Under the pieces are notes generated by a model, which saw nothing but the letters and a program-made list of their open reading frames with translations, searched no databases and had not been told where the DNA came from. 64,000 nt of DNA from Aromatoleum toluolicum (lineage in GTDB: Bacteria; Pseudomonadota; Gammaproteobacteria; Burkholderiales; Rhodocyclaceae), in NCBI RefSeq assembly GCF_012911005.2, contig NZ_WTVS01000004.1, positions 90,842 to 154,841 on the forward strand, in the 5' to 3' direction. Positions within the stretch are counted from its first letter, which is position 1; every line of letters begins with the position of its first letter. A program made the position numbers and the translations under genes. Of the stretch, positions 18,182 to 26,366 are shown in pieces.

Positions 18182-18296
18182 GGGCCTGAAGGACGCTGAC
18201 CAGCTTCATTGCGGCCTCGCGACCTCGCATGCGGACAGCGCCGCCTAGGTGGCTCTTTCCGCACGTTTTCAGCATCCCGCAGCAAGGACTTTCAAT

Positions 18297-18953
18297 ATGG
18301 CTAGCCCCCCCGTCAGGACGCGCTCCCGACTGGCACCCGACGAACGGATTTCGGAGATCATGGCCGTAACGCGCCAACTGCTCTCGGAAAAGGGCTATCA
18401 GAACGTCGTCACATCCGAAGTCGCCGAACGCTGCGGGATTTCCGAGGGAACGATCTATAAGTACTTCGACAGCAAGCGCGAGCTGCTCGCCCGCGTCGCG
18501 GAGGAGTGGTTCGAGGAGATTCTCGGCGCCGACGAGAACCCGCCGCCGGGCGCCGGAATACGCACGCGCCTTCGCCAGCTTGTCTGGAAGGGCCTGTCCA
18601 TCATCCGGCAGGAACCGTCTCTAAGCCGGTTTGTGCTCATGGAACTTCGTTCTGACCCGACCTACCGCACGATGCGCATCTACGAGTTGAATCGGCGCTT
18701 CACCGCGAGGATTGGCGACCTGCTGCAGGAAGCGGTTTCCACAGGGGTCTTTCGCGCGGACGTGTCGGTGCGTTTGCTGCGCGACATGATCTTCGGATGC
18801 ATCGAACATCGGACTTGGGCGTACCTCCGCGGAGAAGGCGACTTCTCGGTCGACGAAGCCGCCGACGGCATCACCAATGTGATCTATCGCGGTATGCTGA
18901 TGCCGGGTGTGCAAGACGAGGGCGCGTCACCGCAGTCGAAGACGAAGCGTTGA
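18297..18953 (+). CDS. TetR-family transcriptional regulator
   Basis: A 218-residue TetR protein. The helix-turn-helix is VVTSEVAERCGISEGTIYKY with FDSKRELLARV following, and the C-terminal ligand domain contains IFGCIEHRTWAYLRG, typical of acyl-CoA-responsive FadR/PaaR-like TetRs. The ATG has AAGGA at proper spacing. It converges on the end of the reductase operon (19022-24955), whose promoter carries two TetR-like operators; regulation of that operon is a plausible inference. Confidence 0.9.
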   Translation: MASPPVRTRSRLAPDERISEIMAVTRQLLSEKGYQNVVTSEVAERCGISEGTIYKYFDSKRELLARVAEEWFEEILGADENPPPGAGIRTRLRQLVWKGLSIIRQEPSLSRFVLMELRSDPTYRTMRIYELNRRFTARIGDLLQEAVSTGVFRADVSVRLLRDMIFGCIEHRTWAYLRGEGDFSVDEAADGITNVIYRGMLMPGVQDEGASPQSKTKR

Positions 18954-19021
18954 ATCCTTGTCAGGCAGTCCGCTGCCCGGCACAGCTTATGGCGGAAGAC
19001 CCGTGATGAGCCTTCCGTCGA

Positions 19022-20140
19022 TCAGTCCTGGTAGACGTATTTGGCGACCAGCAGTCGCTGGATCTGGTTTGTTCCTTCCCAGATCTGCGTGACCTTGGCG
19101 TCGCGCATCATGCGTTCGACCGGGTAATCCTTCATGTAACCGTATCCGCCATGAAGCTGGATGGCATCAGTTGTCACCGACATGGCCGTATCGGTGCAGA
19201 AGGTCTTCGCCATCGACGCAAAGCACCGCGCCCGATCGTCATTCGCGCCCGCAATGTCCACCGCGCGGTACAGGATCGACCGTGCGGCCTCCACCGCGAT
19301 GGCCATGTCGGCAACCATTCCTCGCACCATCTGGAAACGCGAAACCTTGCTCTTGAACTGGGTTCGTTCGGACGTGTAACGCACCGCTTCGTCCAGCGCC
19401 CCCTGTGCCAGCCCGAGCGCCTGCGCCGACACCAGCGGGCGCGTGTAGGTGAGCGTCTGCATCATGTACTCGTAGCCCTTGCCGGGGTCGCCGACGACGC
19501 GATCGTCCGGAATCAGGCAATCCTCGAGAAGGATGTCGGCGGTCGGACTGCCGCGCATGCCCATCTTTCGCTCGTGCCTGCCGATCGAGAATCCGGGGTC
19601 GTCACGATGCACCATGAAAACGCCGAATTGCTTTTCCGATATGCGCGCGAGAACTGCATACCAGTCGGACCACCCGACATTGGAAATGAAGCGCTTCTGC
19701 CCGTTGAGCAGCCATCCGTCACTAACGCGCTCGGCACGCGTCTTCAATCCCGGCAGGTCCGAGCCGCCCCCCGGCTCGGTCAGGCAAAAACTCGCTCCAC
19801 ACTGACCCGCGGCGACAGAAGGCACGATTTTCCGCTTCAAGGCGTCGCTGCCAAACCAGACCAGCGGGGTCAGCGCCGCCCACGGAATAAAGAGCACCAG
19901 GGCAGACGAGGCGCAAACGCGTGCGATCTCTTCGATTGCAATGACTTGCGAGAGCAAGTCGCCACTTCCACCGCCAAGCGCTTCCGGAAACGGCAGCCCG
20001 TTCAGCTCGAGCGCCTTGTAGGCGTCGATCGAAGCCACGGGAAAGCGGGCCTCATCATCCACCACGGCAGCGTGAGGCTTGATCGCCTCCTCCGCCAGTC
20101 GCCGAACCTGTTCGCGGAATTCTTCGTGAATGCTGGTCAT
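19022..20140 (-). CDS. Acyl-CoA dehydrogenase (short/medium-chain type)
   Basis: A 372-residue enzyme with [30 protein letters not shown], and the classic catalytic-Glu motif [17 protein letters not shown] at the C-terminus. Unlike the other four dehydrogenases here it keeps this MCAD/SCAD-type glutamate. It is the last gene of the reductase operon, downstream of the alpha-methylacyl-CoA racemase. The expected role is to desaturate the (S)-2-methylacyl-CoA made by the racemase. The second ATG is chosen because AGGAT then has 8-base spacing. Confidence 0.9.
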   Translation of the reverse strand: MTSIHEEFREQVRRLAEEAIKPHAAVVDDEARFPVASIDAYKALELNGLPFPEALGGGSGDLLSQVIAIEEIARVCASSALVLFIPWAALTPLVWFGSDALKRKIVPSVAAGQCGASFCLTEPGGGSDLPGLKTRAERVSDGWLLNGQKRFISNVGWSDWYAVLARISEKQFGVFMVHRDDPGFSIGRHERKMGMRGSPTADILLEDCLIPDDRVVGDPGKGYEYMMQTLTYTRPLVSAQALGLAQGALDEAVRYTSERTQFKSKVSRFQMVRGMVADMAIAVEAARSILYRAVDIAGANDDRARCFASMAKTFCTDTAMSVTTDAIQLHGGYGYMKDYPVERMMRDAKVTQIWEGTNQIQRLLVAKYVYQD

Positions 20141-20190
20141 TGTCATATCCTGTCAAAGATGCCTACCGTTGTAATCAAGCGGACAAGTCC

Positions 20191-21378
20191 TTACGCCTTG
20201 TTCAGCTTGATGACGCCGGACTCTCCCAACTTGCTGATCTGGTCTGGCGACAAGCCCCAGTCCGCCAGCGCCGGTTCCGTGTCCGCCCCCATGCGCGGCG
20301 GCGGACGGCGCAGTTCGGAACATGTGCGGCTGAATCGCGGTGCCGGCGCCGGATTGAGCACGCCGCCCACCTCCACGAATGCCTTGCGCGCGACGTTATG
20401 CGGATGTGTCACACACTCGTCCATCGTGAGGACGGGGGCGAAACAGGTGTCGGTGCCTTCGAGAAGCGAGCACCACTCGTCGCGAGTCCGAGTCTTGAAT
20501 ATCTCGGCGAAGCGCGCATGCATGTGCTCCCAGCTCGCGCGGTCGTTCTGCTCCGGCAGGTCGGCCGCATATCGGCCCTCTTCATCCGGCAGGTCGTCCG
20601 AATTCAATCCGACGTGTTCGAGGAGCGCTTCGTAGAACCTCGCCTCGACAGCCGCGATCGACACGTGATGCCCATCCTTTGTCTCATAGACATTGTAGAA
20701 AGGCGCTCCGCCGTCGATGATGTTGCTCCCGCGCTCGCCGGGCCACGCGCCCATCTGCTTCAGCGCATACTGCATCGTCATTAGGCTGGAAACCCCGTCA
20801 ACGATCGCGGCGTCGACCACCTGCCCCGCACCCGAGGTACGCGCTTCGATCACCGCGGCGAGGAGCCCCATCGCAAGGTAAAGCGCCCCGCCACCGAAAT
20901 CGCCGACGAGGTTCAGCGGAATCGTCGGCGGTGCACCCTTCTGGCCGATGGCATCGAGTGCGCCGGTGAGCGCAATGAAGTTGAGATCGTGGCCCGCAGC
21001 GCGGTTCAGCGGCCCGTCCTGGCCCCATCCCGTCATGCGTCCGAAGACCAGTCGCGGATTGCCACGCAGGCAATCCTCCGGCCCGAGCCCGAGCTTCTCC
21101 ATCACACCGGGCCGGAAGCCCTCAATCAGCATGTCGGCGCCCGAGATCAATTGCCGGACGGTGGCGAGACCTTGCGCGGATTTCAGGTCGATGGCGACCG
21201 AACGTTTGTTCCGGTTCAGAAGATCGAGCTTCGATGGAAAGTCGATGCCTCTGTCAGTCTCGACAAGGCGGTCGATTCGCAGGACGTCGGCGCCCATGTC
21301 CGCCAGCAACATGCCGCAAAAAGGTCCCGGCCCGATTCCGGCCATTTCAATAACGCGTATTCCGTGTAGCGGTCCCAT
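20191..21378 (-). CDS. Alpha-methylacyl-CoA racemase (CaiB/BaiF family)
   Basis: A 395-residue class III CoA-transferase-fold protein. The racemase catalytic pair of AMACR/MCR is seen: His130 in AAGHDLNFIALTGAL and Asp160 in NLVGDFGGGALYLA. The N-terminus reads GPGPFCGMLLADMGADVLRID and the middle RGSNIIDGGAPFYNVYET, both typical of AMACR rather than of CoA-transferases such as HadA or FldA. It interconverts (R)- and (S)-2-methylacyl-CoA, implying a methyl-branched substrate. Its place between the activator and the dehydrogenase supports a role in the same pathway. Confidence 0.87.
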   Translation of the reverse strand: MGPLHGIRVIEMAGIGPGPFCGMLLADMGADVLRIDRLVETDRGIDFPSKLDLLNRNKRSVAIDLKSAQGLATVRQLISGADMLIEGFRPGVMEKLGLGPEDCLRGNPRLVFGRMTGWGQDGPLNRAAGHDLNFIALTGALDAIGQKGAPPTIPLNLVGDFGGGALYLAMGLLAAVIEARTSGAGQVVDAAIVDGVSSLMTMQYALKQMGAWPGERGSNIIDGGAPFYNVYETKDGHHVSIAAVEARFYEALLEHVGLNSDDLPDEEGRYAADLPEQNDRASWEHMHARFAEIFKTRTRDEWCSLLEGTDTCFAPVLTMDECVTHPHNVARKAFVEVGGVLNPAPAPRFSRTCSELRRPPPRMGADTEPALADWGLSPDQISKLGESGVIKLNKA

Positions 21379-21404
21379 GGCAATCGCTCGCTTCGATAAG
21401 TATC

Positions 21405-21428
21405 CTCGCCGGCCAATCGACCGGCGAG
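21405..21428 (-). other. Perfect intra-operon hairpin
   Basis: An 8-bp perfect stem CTCGCCGG / CCGGCGAG with an 8-base loop lies in the 74-bp gap between the activator and racemase genes. No T-run follows on the transcribed strand, so it is not a standard terminator. It may slow transcription or protect processed mRNA, setting different levels for reductase and downstream genes (inference). Confidence 0.4.
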
Positions 21429-21452
21429 CGGTTGTGAATATGGCCGGCCTGT

Positions 21453-22361
21453 TCAGCCCTTGAAGGTGACCGGGGTTTCCTTCTTGCCGCAGGCGGGCGT
21501 GCAGCGCTGCGGATCGGCAAGCAGTTGTTCGAGCTTCGCCTCGACCGCATCGTCGTCGTCGCGCTTGACCTTGCTTGCGCTGCGCAGATCGTCCAGCGCG
21601 AACAACGCCGCGCCCAGCGCGCCCGCAATCTGCGCCCCGGTCGGGATGATGAGACGCGTTTCCAACGCCTTTTCAAGGAAATGCACGGCTGCGATGTTCT
21701 GTGCGACGCCCCCCGTCATCACGATGGGGTCGTGTTTGCCGACGCGCCCGACCAGGCCGACGGTGCGACTTGCAATCGACTGATGGACGCCTGCGAGGAT
21801 GACCTGCTTCGGCCGACCTTCGGCAAGCAGCGAAATCACTTCGGTTTCGGCAAAGGTCGCACACATGCTCGTAATGGCAACCGTGTCCTCCGCCTTGAGC
21901 GCCTCGGCGCCCATATCCTCAAGCTCGACATTGACGGCGCGCGCGAGCACTTCGAGAAATTTCCCGGTGCCGGCTGCACAGCGATCGTTCATCGCGAAAC
22001 GTGCGACCAGACCGCTACGGTCAAGCGCGATCACCTTGCTGTCCTGCCCGCCGATGTCGATCACCAGCCGCGCCTCGGGAACAAGCGCTCGCGCGCCGCG
22101 CGCATGGCAGGTGATCTCGGTGATGGTTCGGTCGGCGATGTCGAGCATGCGGCGACCGTAACCGGTGCTGACGACCCTGACGACGGCGGACAGGTCGATG
22201 CCCGCCTGCTCGAACGCTCCCCGCAGAGCGGCCCTCACACCCTCATCGCTCACTGCCCCCTTTTGGGAGACGCAAGAGGCGACGGTGTTTCCATCCTCGT
22301 CGAGGATGACTACCTTGGCCGTCGTGGAGCCAAAGTCGATACCTAGCACATGGGACTTCAT
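21453..22361 (-). CDS. ATP-dependent activator/electron-transfer ATPase (BcrA/D-HgdC family)
   Basis: A 302-residue ASKHA-fold ATPase: GIDFGSTTAKVVILD, ITCHARGA, VIDIGGQDSKVIAL and MTGGVAQN. The two cysteines that bind the [4Fe-4S] cluster in the homodimers are present: Cys128 (NDRCAAGTGKF) and Cys167 (SMCATFAETEV). A C-terminal tail of about 40 residues is charged and ends in TPACGKKE. There is only one such subunit, as in 2-hydroxyacyl-CoA dehydratase activators, whereas class I benzoyl-CoA reductases carry two (A and D). It would deliver electrons to the two-subunit partner with ATP hydrolysis. Confidence 0.88.
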   Translation of the reverse strand: MKSHVLGIDFGSTTAKVVILDEDGNTVASCVSQKGAVSDEGVRAALRGAFEQAGIDLSAVVRVVSTGYGRRMLDIADRTITEITCHARGARALVPEARLVIDIGGQDSKVIALDRSGLVARFAMNDRCAAGTGKFLEVLARAVNVELEDMGAEALKAEDTVAITSMCATFAETEVISLLAEGRPKQVILAGVHQSIASRTVGLVGRVGKHDPIVMTGGVAQNIAAVHFLEKALETRLIIPTGAQIAGALGAALFALDDLRSASKVKRDDDDAVEAKLEQLLADPQRCTPACGKKETPVTFKG

Positions 22362-22389
22362 GATCTTTTCCTCTGCAGGGGCATCCGGA

Positions 22390-23754
22390 TCAGCGCATCC
22401 GGGCGCGGCTGGCGTCGATCGCCTCCAGCATCGCTTCGACGCGGCTGCTGACCACCTCGTCCTTGTAGAAGGTCTCGTCCACCATGTCGCCCTCGAACAT
22501 CGCGACCGGCAGGCCGAGGCGCTTGCCGACGGCGTCGGCGATCATGTACTGCGGGTAAGAGAAGGCCCGGCAGGTTCGCGCGCCGTGCAGGATCAGGCCA
22601 TCGATCTCGTAGTACTCGCAGTGCTCGATGATCTTCTCGATCACTTGCGGTGCAGAGATGCTGATGGGGCAGGTAATGTAGTTCTGCGCCATGCCGTCGA
22701 GCGGGTCGCGCAAGTCGATGACCTGCGGTTCCTGCCAGAAGCCCATGTGAGTGTAGCGACCGGCGACCATGCAGGCGTCGTAGCCGGCAAACTTGTCAGA
22801 CAGCCACCCGATCTTGTTCCAGTTCATGATGCCGTCCCACCACAGGCGGTACTTCTCCACCGGCACCGAGCCGATGCCCTGGGCGATGCGCGATTCGATC
22901 TCGGCCTTCTTCTGCTCGAAGTAGTGCACGATCTCCGGCCCGCCGGGCAGGAAGTTGACCGGCGCGATGCTGTTGGTCCACTCGAAGAAACTGGCCGGCG
23001 ACGGCCGGGCCTTGCACAGGCGCATGGCCTCCAGGCGCAGCTCGGCGGCCCGCTTGGTGTATTTCATGATGTCGGACAGTCGGTCCCAATCGTAGGGCTT
23101 GCCGGTGATGCCCTCGATGAATCGCACGCAGTCCTGCAGCTGCTTCTTCAGGAACGCCACTTTTTCGCGGAACTCCGGCCCGCTCATGTACTTCGCTGAG
23201 GACTTGTTGCCCCACACCCAGTCCATCGAGATATTGAAGATCGGCACCTTCTTGCCGAAGGTGCGGTACAGCTCGTTGTCCCATTGCTGGCCGGTGCTGC
23301 AGAAGGGGTAGGCGCTGATGATCATGTCCGGCGCCGGAATGCGCGAGCCCAGTGTGCGTGCGTCGACGTTCAGCAGTGTCTGGGCCTCAACAGTGGAACT
23401 CTGATTCATCACACCGCAGCCAATGTGCGTGCGGGCATAGGAACAGAGCTCGCGGTCATAGCCGAGCGTTTCCATGTGGGCCTGCGGCGCGGCCGATTCC
23501 TTGCGCGCGGCCAGCAGGGCAGCAGCGGCCTCGCCGTGGCACCAGGCGATGTCAGCGGCCTGCAGGATCGGGTTGAGCTGGATGCCTTCGGTCCAGCACA
23601 CCAGCCGGCCCTCCTCCTTAGCGCGGAAGAGGTCTTCCCAGTAGGCATTGACCATCTGGTTGTTCAGCTTGGTCGCCTGCAGACGGTTTGCCTTCTTGGC
23701 GATGGGCGGCTCGGCACCCAGTATTCTCTGTTCGGGGGTAATGATCGCGCTCAT
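22390..23754 (-). CDS. Benzoyl-CoA reductase / 2-hydroxyacyl-CoA dehydratase-type subunit (BcrB-like)
   Basis: A 454-residue protein of the BcrB/HgdA family. Likely cluster-ligand or conserved cysteines lie in RELCSYARTHIG (Cys104), NYITCPISI (about 361) and HGARTCRAFSYPQY (about 394); these positions match BcrB-type CTYVKADIG and SCNSFS segments as I recall them. Length fits BcrB (about 440) better than HgdA. GGAGA precedes the ATG; the gap to the upstream BcrC-like gene is 31 bp. With its neighbours it forms an oxygen-sensitive iron-sulfur enzyme. Whether it reduces a ring or enoyl system or removes water cannot be told from sequence by eye. Confidence 0.82.
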   Translation of the reverse strand: MSAIITPEQRILGAEPPIAKKANRLQATKLNNQMVNAYWEDLFRAKEEGRLVCWTEGIQLNPILQAADIAWCHGEAAAALLAARKESAAPQAHMETLGYDRELCSYARTHIGCGVMNQSSTVEAQTLLNVDARTLGSRIPAPDMIISAYPFCSTGQQWDNELYRTFGKKVPIFNISMDWVWGNKSSAKYMSGPEFREKVAFLKKQLQDCVRFIEGITGKPYDWDRLSDIMKYTKRAAELRLEAMRLCKARPSPASFFEWTNSIAPVNFLPGGPEIVHYFEQKKAEIESRIAQGIGSVPVEKYRLWWDGIMNWNKIGWLSDKFAGYDACMVAGRYTHMGFWQEPQVIDLRDPLDGMAQNYITCPISISAPQVIEKIIEHCEYYEIDGLILHGARTCRAFSYPQYMIADAVGKRLGLPVAMFEGDMVDETFYKDEVVSSRVEAMLEAIDASRARMR

Positions 23755-23785
23755 GTCTATTTCTCCGGATCTCGCTCGTTGGGGG

Positions 23786-24955
23786 TCAGGCTGCGACGGC
23801 TCTTGCAGCGCGCTGTACCTTGATCATCTCGACGAAGGACTCGACCTTCGTACGCACGTTTTCCATCGCCACGCCATCGTGCTCGGTCTCGATCATGAGG
23901 TGCGGCACCTCGTTGCGTTCGAAGGCTGCCTTGATGCGGGGATAGGCGAAGTAGTGCGGTTCGCAGAACTTGACCAGCAGGACCACCAGTCCTTGCGCAC
24001 CGCACCGATCCACGGCGCCAAGCAGCCATTCCTCCCAATCGACCTCCGGATCGATCCGGGTCGGACACGGGACGTTGTCGTTCTTGCGGATGTAGGCCGT
24101 CGCAAGGGCGACGATCGGGTCACCGATCCCCGCGTCTACATCGGTGGAAACATATCGATAGCCGGTGTAGAGGTCATCGTCGACGATCGTCGCGCCACAG
24201 TCCTCGATCAGATCGAGAATCTCGGGTCGCGGGGCGTGGCACAAGTGCCCCGACACGAAGATCGCCACCTCGTCCGAGCGGGGCGCCGTCGACGTCTTGA
24301 GGGAAGCGATCAGCTCGCGCAACAACGCGTTGTGCGTTTCCTTATCCATCACCATGCTCGACTTGACGATGTGCTGCATCTGCGAGGCACGGAGCTGAAT
24401 CTGACCCGTCCTGCGCATCTGGTACAGGTCACGGATCAGGCGACGGTTTTCGTTGAATACGCTGATGCTGTGACGCAGTGCCTCCTCGGTCACGACGACG
24501 CCGAGCACCTCTTCGAGGTCGGCGACGAGCTCACGCAAGGTCTTGACCGAGCTTTCGAGTGACCAGGGCTGGCGCAGGGAGGCGATCAACTGATGAAAAT
24601 GGATCGTGGTCTCCGGCCGCGAAATCCGGATCACGTCGGCGGCACTCAGCAACTGGACGCAGTGGTCGGTAAACATGATCGCATCAAGAAAGCCGAGCTG
24701 ATCCTCAGTGACCTGGTCCACGATGCTGCGGGTGTAGCCGCAGAAGAATGGGTACATCGCGCCGCCACCGCTCGTGATCGCGTCGGGCATTTCCTGGACG
24801 ATTACCGGCAAGGCGCCGGTGGCGTGAATGATCTCCGCCGGGAAATGCATCGGAAGAGTCCCCACCGCCTTGACGCCGCGCTCCTGCTTCCACGCCTTGA
24901 CGTGTTCGTAAGGCCGTTGCGCCGCTTGCGCAAATTTATCCAGAACCGTGTTCAT
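23786..24955 (-). CDS. Benzoyl-CoA reductase / 2-hydroxyacyl-CoA dehydratase-type subunit (BcrC-like)
   Basis: A 389-residue protein of the BcrC/HgdB family (BcrC is about 384). Conserved cysteines appear in PFFCGYTRSI (Cys72), FTDHCVQLL (Cys99) and VKFCEPHYFAYP (about 331). The start MHFPAEIIHATGALPV region near residue 36 is typical of the family. AGGAG lies 8 bases before the chosen ATG. It is the first gene of the five-gene operon, about 80 bp downstream of the tandem operators at 25034-25081. Confidence 0.82.
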   Translation of the reverse strand: MNTVLDKFAQAAQRPYEHVKAWKQERGVKAVGTLPMHFPAEIIHATGALPVIVQEMPDAITSGGGAMYPFFCGYTRSIVDQVTEDQLGFLDAIMFTDHCVQLLSAADVIRISRPETTIHFHQLIASLRQPWSLESSVKTLRELVADLEEVLGVVVTEEALRHSISVFNENRRLIRDLYQMRRTGQIQLRASQMQHIVKSSMVMDKETHNALLRELIASLKTSTAPRSDEVAIFVSGHLCHAPRPEILDLIEDCGATIVDDDLYTGYRYVSTDVDAGIGDPIVALATAYIRKNDNVPCPTRIDPEVDWEEWLLGAVDRCGAQGLVVLLVKFCEPHYFAYPRIKAAFERNEVPHLMIETEHDGVAMENVRTKVESFVEMIKVQRAARAVAA

Positions 24956-25033
24956 CAGTTTTCTCCTGCTCTCGACAGTCAAACGGGCACGCCCCTCACA
25001 CCCCTGCGCAGCGTGTTTCGACATGCGGGGCGC

Positions 25034-25081
25034 TAGTGAGTTACGCTCATTAACTCCAGATTAGTGAGCATTACTCATTAA
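25034..25081. promoter_or_regulatory. Two tandem 20-bp palindromic operators before the reductase operon
   Basis: Copy 1 (25034-25053) reads TAGTGAGTTACGCTCATTAA and copy 2 (25062-25081) TAGTGAGCATTACTCATTAA. Each is an inverted repeat TAGTGAG-N5-CTCATTA with one mismatch between arms; the copies differ only in the spacer and are offset by 28 bp. They lie about 80-130 bp upstream of the BcrC-like start. Symmetry and size suit a TetR-family dimer, and a TetR gene lies at the far end of the operon. The rest of the 416-bp stretch 24956-25371 holds the divergent promoter at 25238. Confidence 0.65.
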
Positions 25082-25237
25082 GTCAACATAGCGGAGCCAA
25101 AAGTTTGTTCAGCGAAAGGCGTCACCATCTCGTAACACTACATATCACCCAATAAGAGGCTTCCGAGTGCAGCGATCCCAGCAGATGGCACGCCCGTGCT
25201 GCATGCGTCACCCGCAGACAGCCAGGGCACAGATTGC

Positions 25238-25266
25238 TTGACATATATGGTATCCATGCTTACTGT
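25238..25266 (+). promoter_or_regulatory. Sigma70-type promoter with motif copy in its spacer
   Basis: A consensus -35 TTGACA (25238-25243) and a -10-like TACTGT (25261-25266) are separated by exactly 17 bp. The spacer holds the motif copy TATATGGTATCCATGCTTA (25244-25262, 15 of 19) with the inner repeat ATGG-TAT-CCAT. Placement of the motif over the RNA polymerase site would suit repression. It points to the SDR/acyl-CoA dehydrogenase pair starting at 25372. Confidence 0.55.
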
Positions 25267-25371
25267 TCGCTATAGAACAGCTTTTCGCCTGCGGACAGCG
25301 CGGCAGCCCCGGCTACGCGCGACTCACTGCGAAACGACTGACTGCAACCACGAATCAGGCAAAAGGAGAAG

Positions 25372-26274
25372 GTGATGGGATACAGGTCCGTGTTCCGTGA
25401 AGGCGTGTTCGACGGTCAGGTTGTAATCATCACAGGCGGAGGCAGCGGCATCGGACGCTGCACCGCTCATGAGCTGAGTGCCTTGGGCGCGACGGTTGCG
25501 ATCGTAGGTCGCGACCCGGAGAAACTCGCAACGGTGAAGGGTGAAATCGAGGCGGAAGGCGGACGTGTGAGCACGCATGTCTGCGACATCCGCGAGGAGT
25601 CGCAAGTCATCGAAGCGATCGATGCGGTGCTGGCGACCCACGGCCGCATCGATGCGCTGGTGAACAACGCCGGCGGTCAATACCGAAAGGCCTTGAAAGA
25701 GATCAGTACAAAAGGCTTCGAGGCAGTGGTGCGCAATAACCTGACGGGGGGCTTCATCTTCATGCGGGAAACCTACAACCGCTGGATGGAGAACCATGGC
25801 GGAGCCATCGTCAACATCATCGCCGACATGTGGAACGGCTGGCCGAACTACGCCCACTCCGGCGCAGCGCGGGCGGGGATGTGGAATCTGACTGAAAGTG
25901 CGGCGTCCGAATGGGCCCCTTCCGGTGTGCGCATCAATGCGGTGGCGGTCGGCGGCGTCGCAAGCAGCGGCTTTGATACCTACACACCCGAAGCGCAAAA
26001 GGAAATCCTAAAATTCCCCACCAAGATCCCGATGCAACGCTACGGGACCGTTTCCGAAATCTCCGCCGCCATTGTCTATCTGCTCTCCCCCGCTGCAGCA
26101 TTCATTACAGGCAGTTGCATCCGTGTTGACGGCGGCGCGCCAAACGCACGCGTCTGTTACAACGATTTCACGCCCCACCACAAATCCAGACCGTTCAACG
26201 GATTCCATCTCGACGCTGAACCGAAGCTGCTTGTCGACGGCCCGAAAACGGAGACGGACACCGACAGGCGCTAG
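25372..26274 (+). CDS. PECR/2,4-dienoyl-CoA reductase-like SDR
   Basis: A 300-residue SDR: TGGGSGIGRC, LVNNAGGQY, then the segment AHSGAARAGMWNLTESAA, and FITGSCIRVDGGAPN. The NNAGGQ and SGAARAG motifs are those of peroxisomal trans-2-enoyl-CoA reductase and 2,4-dienoyl-CoA reductases, which lack the standard YxxxK. It has an extra C-terminal tail of about 45 residues (from CYNDFTPHHK). Likely NADPH-dependent reduction of an enoyl- or dienoyl-CoA. A strong AAGGAGAAGGTG precedes the ATG. Followed by an acyl-CoA dehydrogenase. Confidence 0.82.
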   Translation: MMGYRSVFREGVFDGQVVIITGGGSGIGRCTAHELSALGATVAIVGRDPEKLATVKGEIEAEGGRVSTHVCDIREESQVIEAIDAVLATHGRIDALVNNAGGQYRKALKEISTKGFEAVVRNNLTGGFIFMRETYNRWMENHGGAIVNIIADMWNGWPNYAHSGAARAGMWNLTESAASEWAPSGVRINAVAVGGVASSGFDTYTPEAQKEILKFPTKIPMQRYGTVSEISAAIVYLLSPAAAFITGSCIRVDGGAPNARVCYNDFTPHHKSRPFNGFHLDAEPKLLVDGPKTETDTDRR

Positions 26275-26366
26275 ATACGGCCACACAGGCACGGCCGCGG
26301 GCGCGCGTGCCCACGCCACAGGACACGCAATGCCACCTCAAGAAACGAAACGGAAAGGAAGTGAAC

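Noticed and set aside
19151..20635. Long plus-strand open frame opposite the acyl-CoA dehydrogenase and racemase genes
   Set aside because: Antisense of well-supported genes, no recognisable domain.
20191..21378. HadA/FldA-type CoA-transferase, which would make the operon a 2-hydroxyacyl-CoA dehydratase set
   Set aside because: The AMACR pair GHDLNF/NLVGDF and the RGSNIIDGGAPFY segment fit a racemase, not a CoA-transferase.
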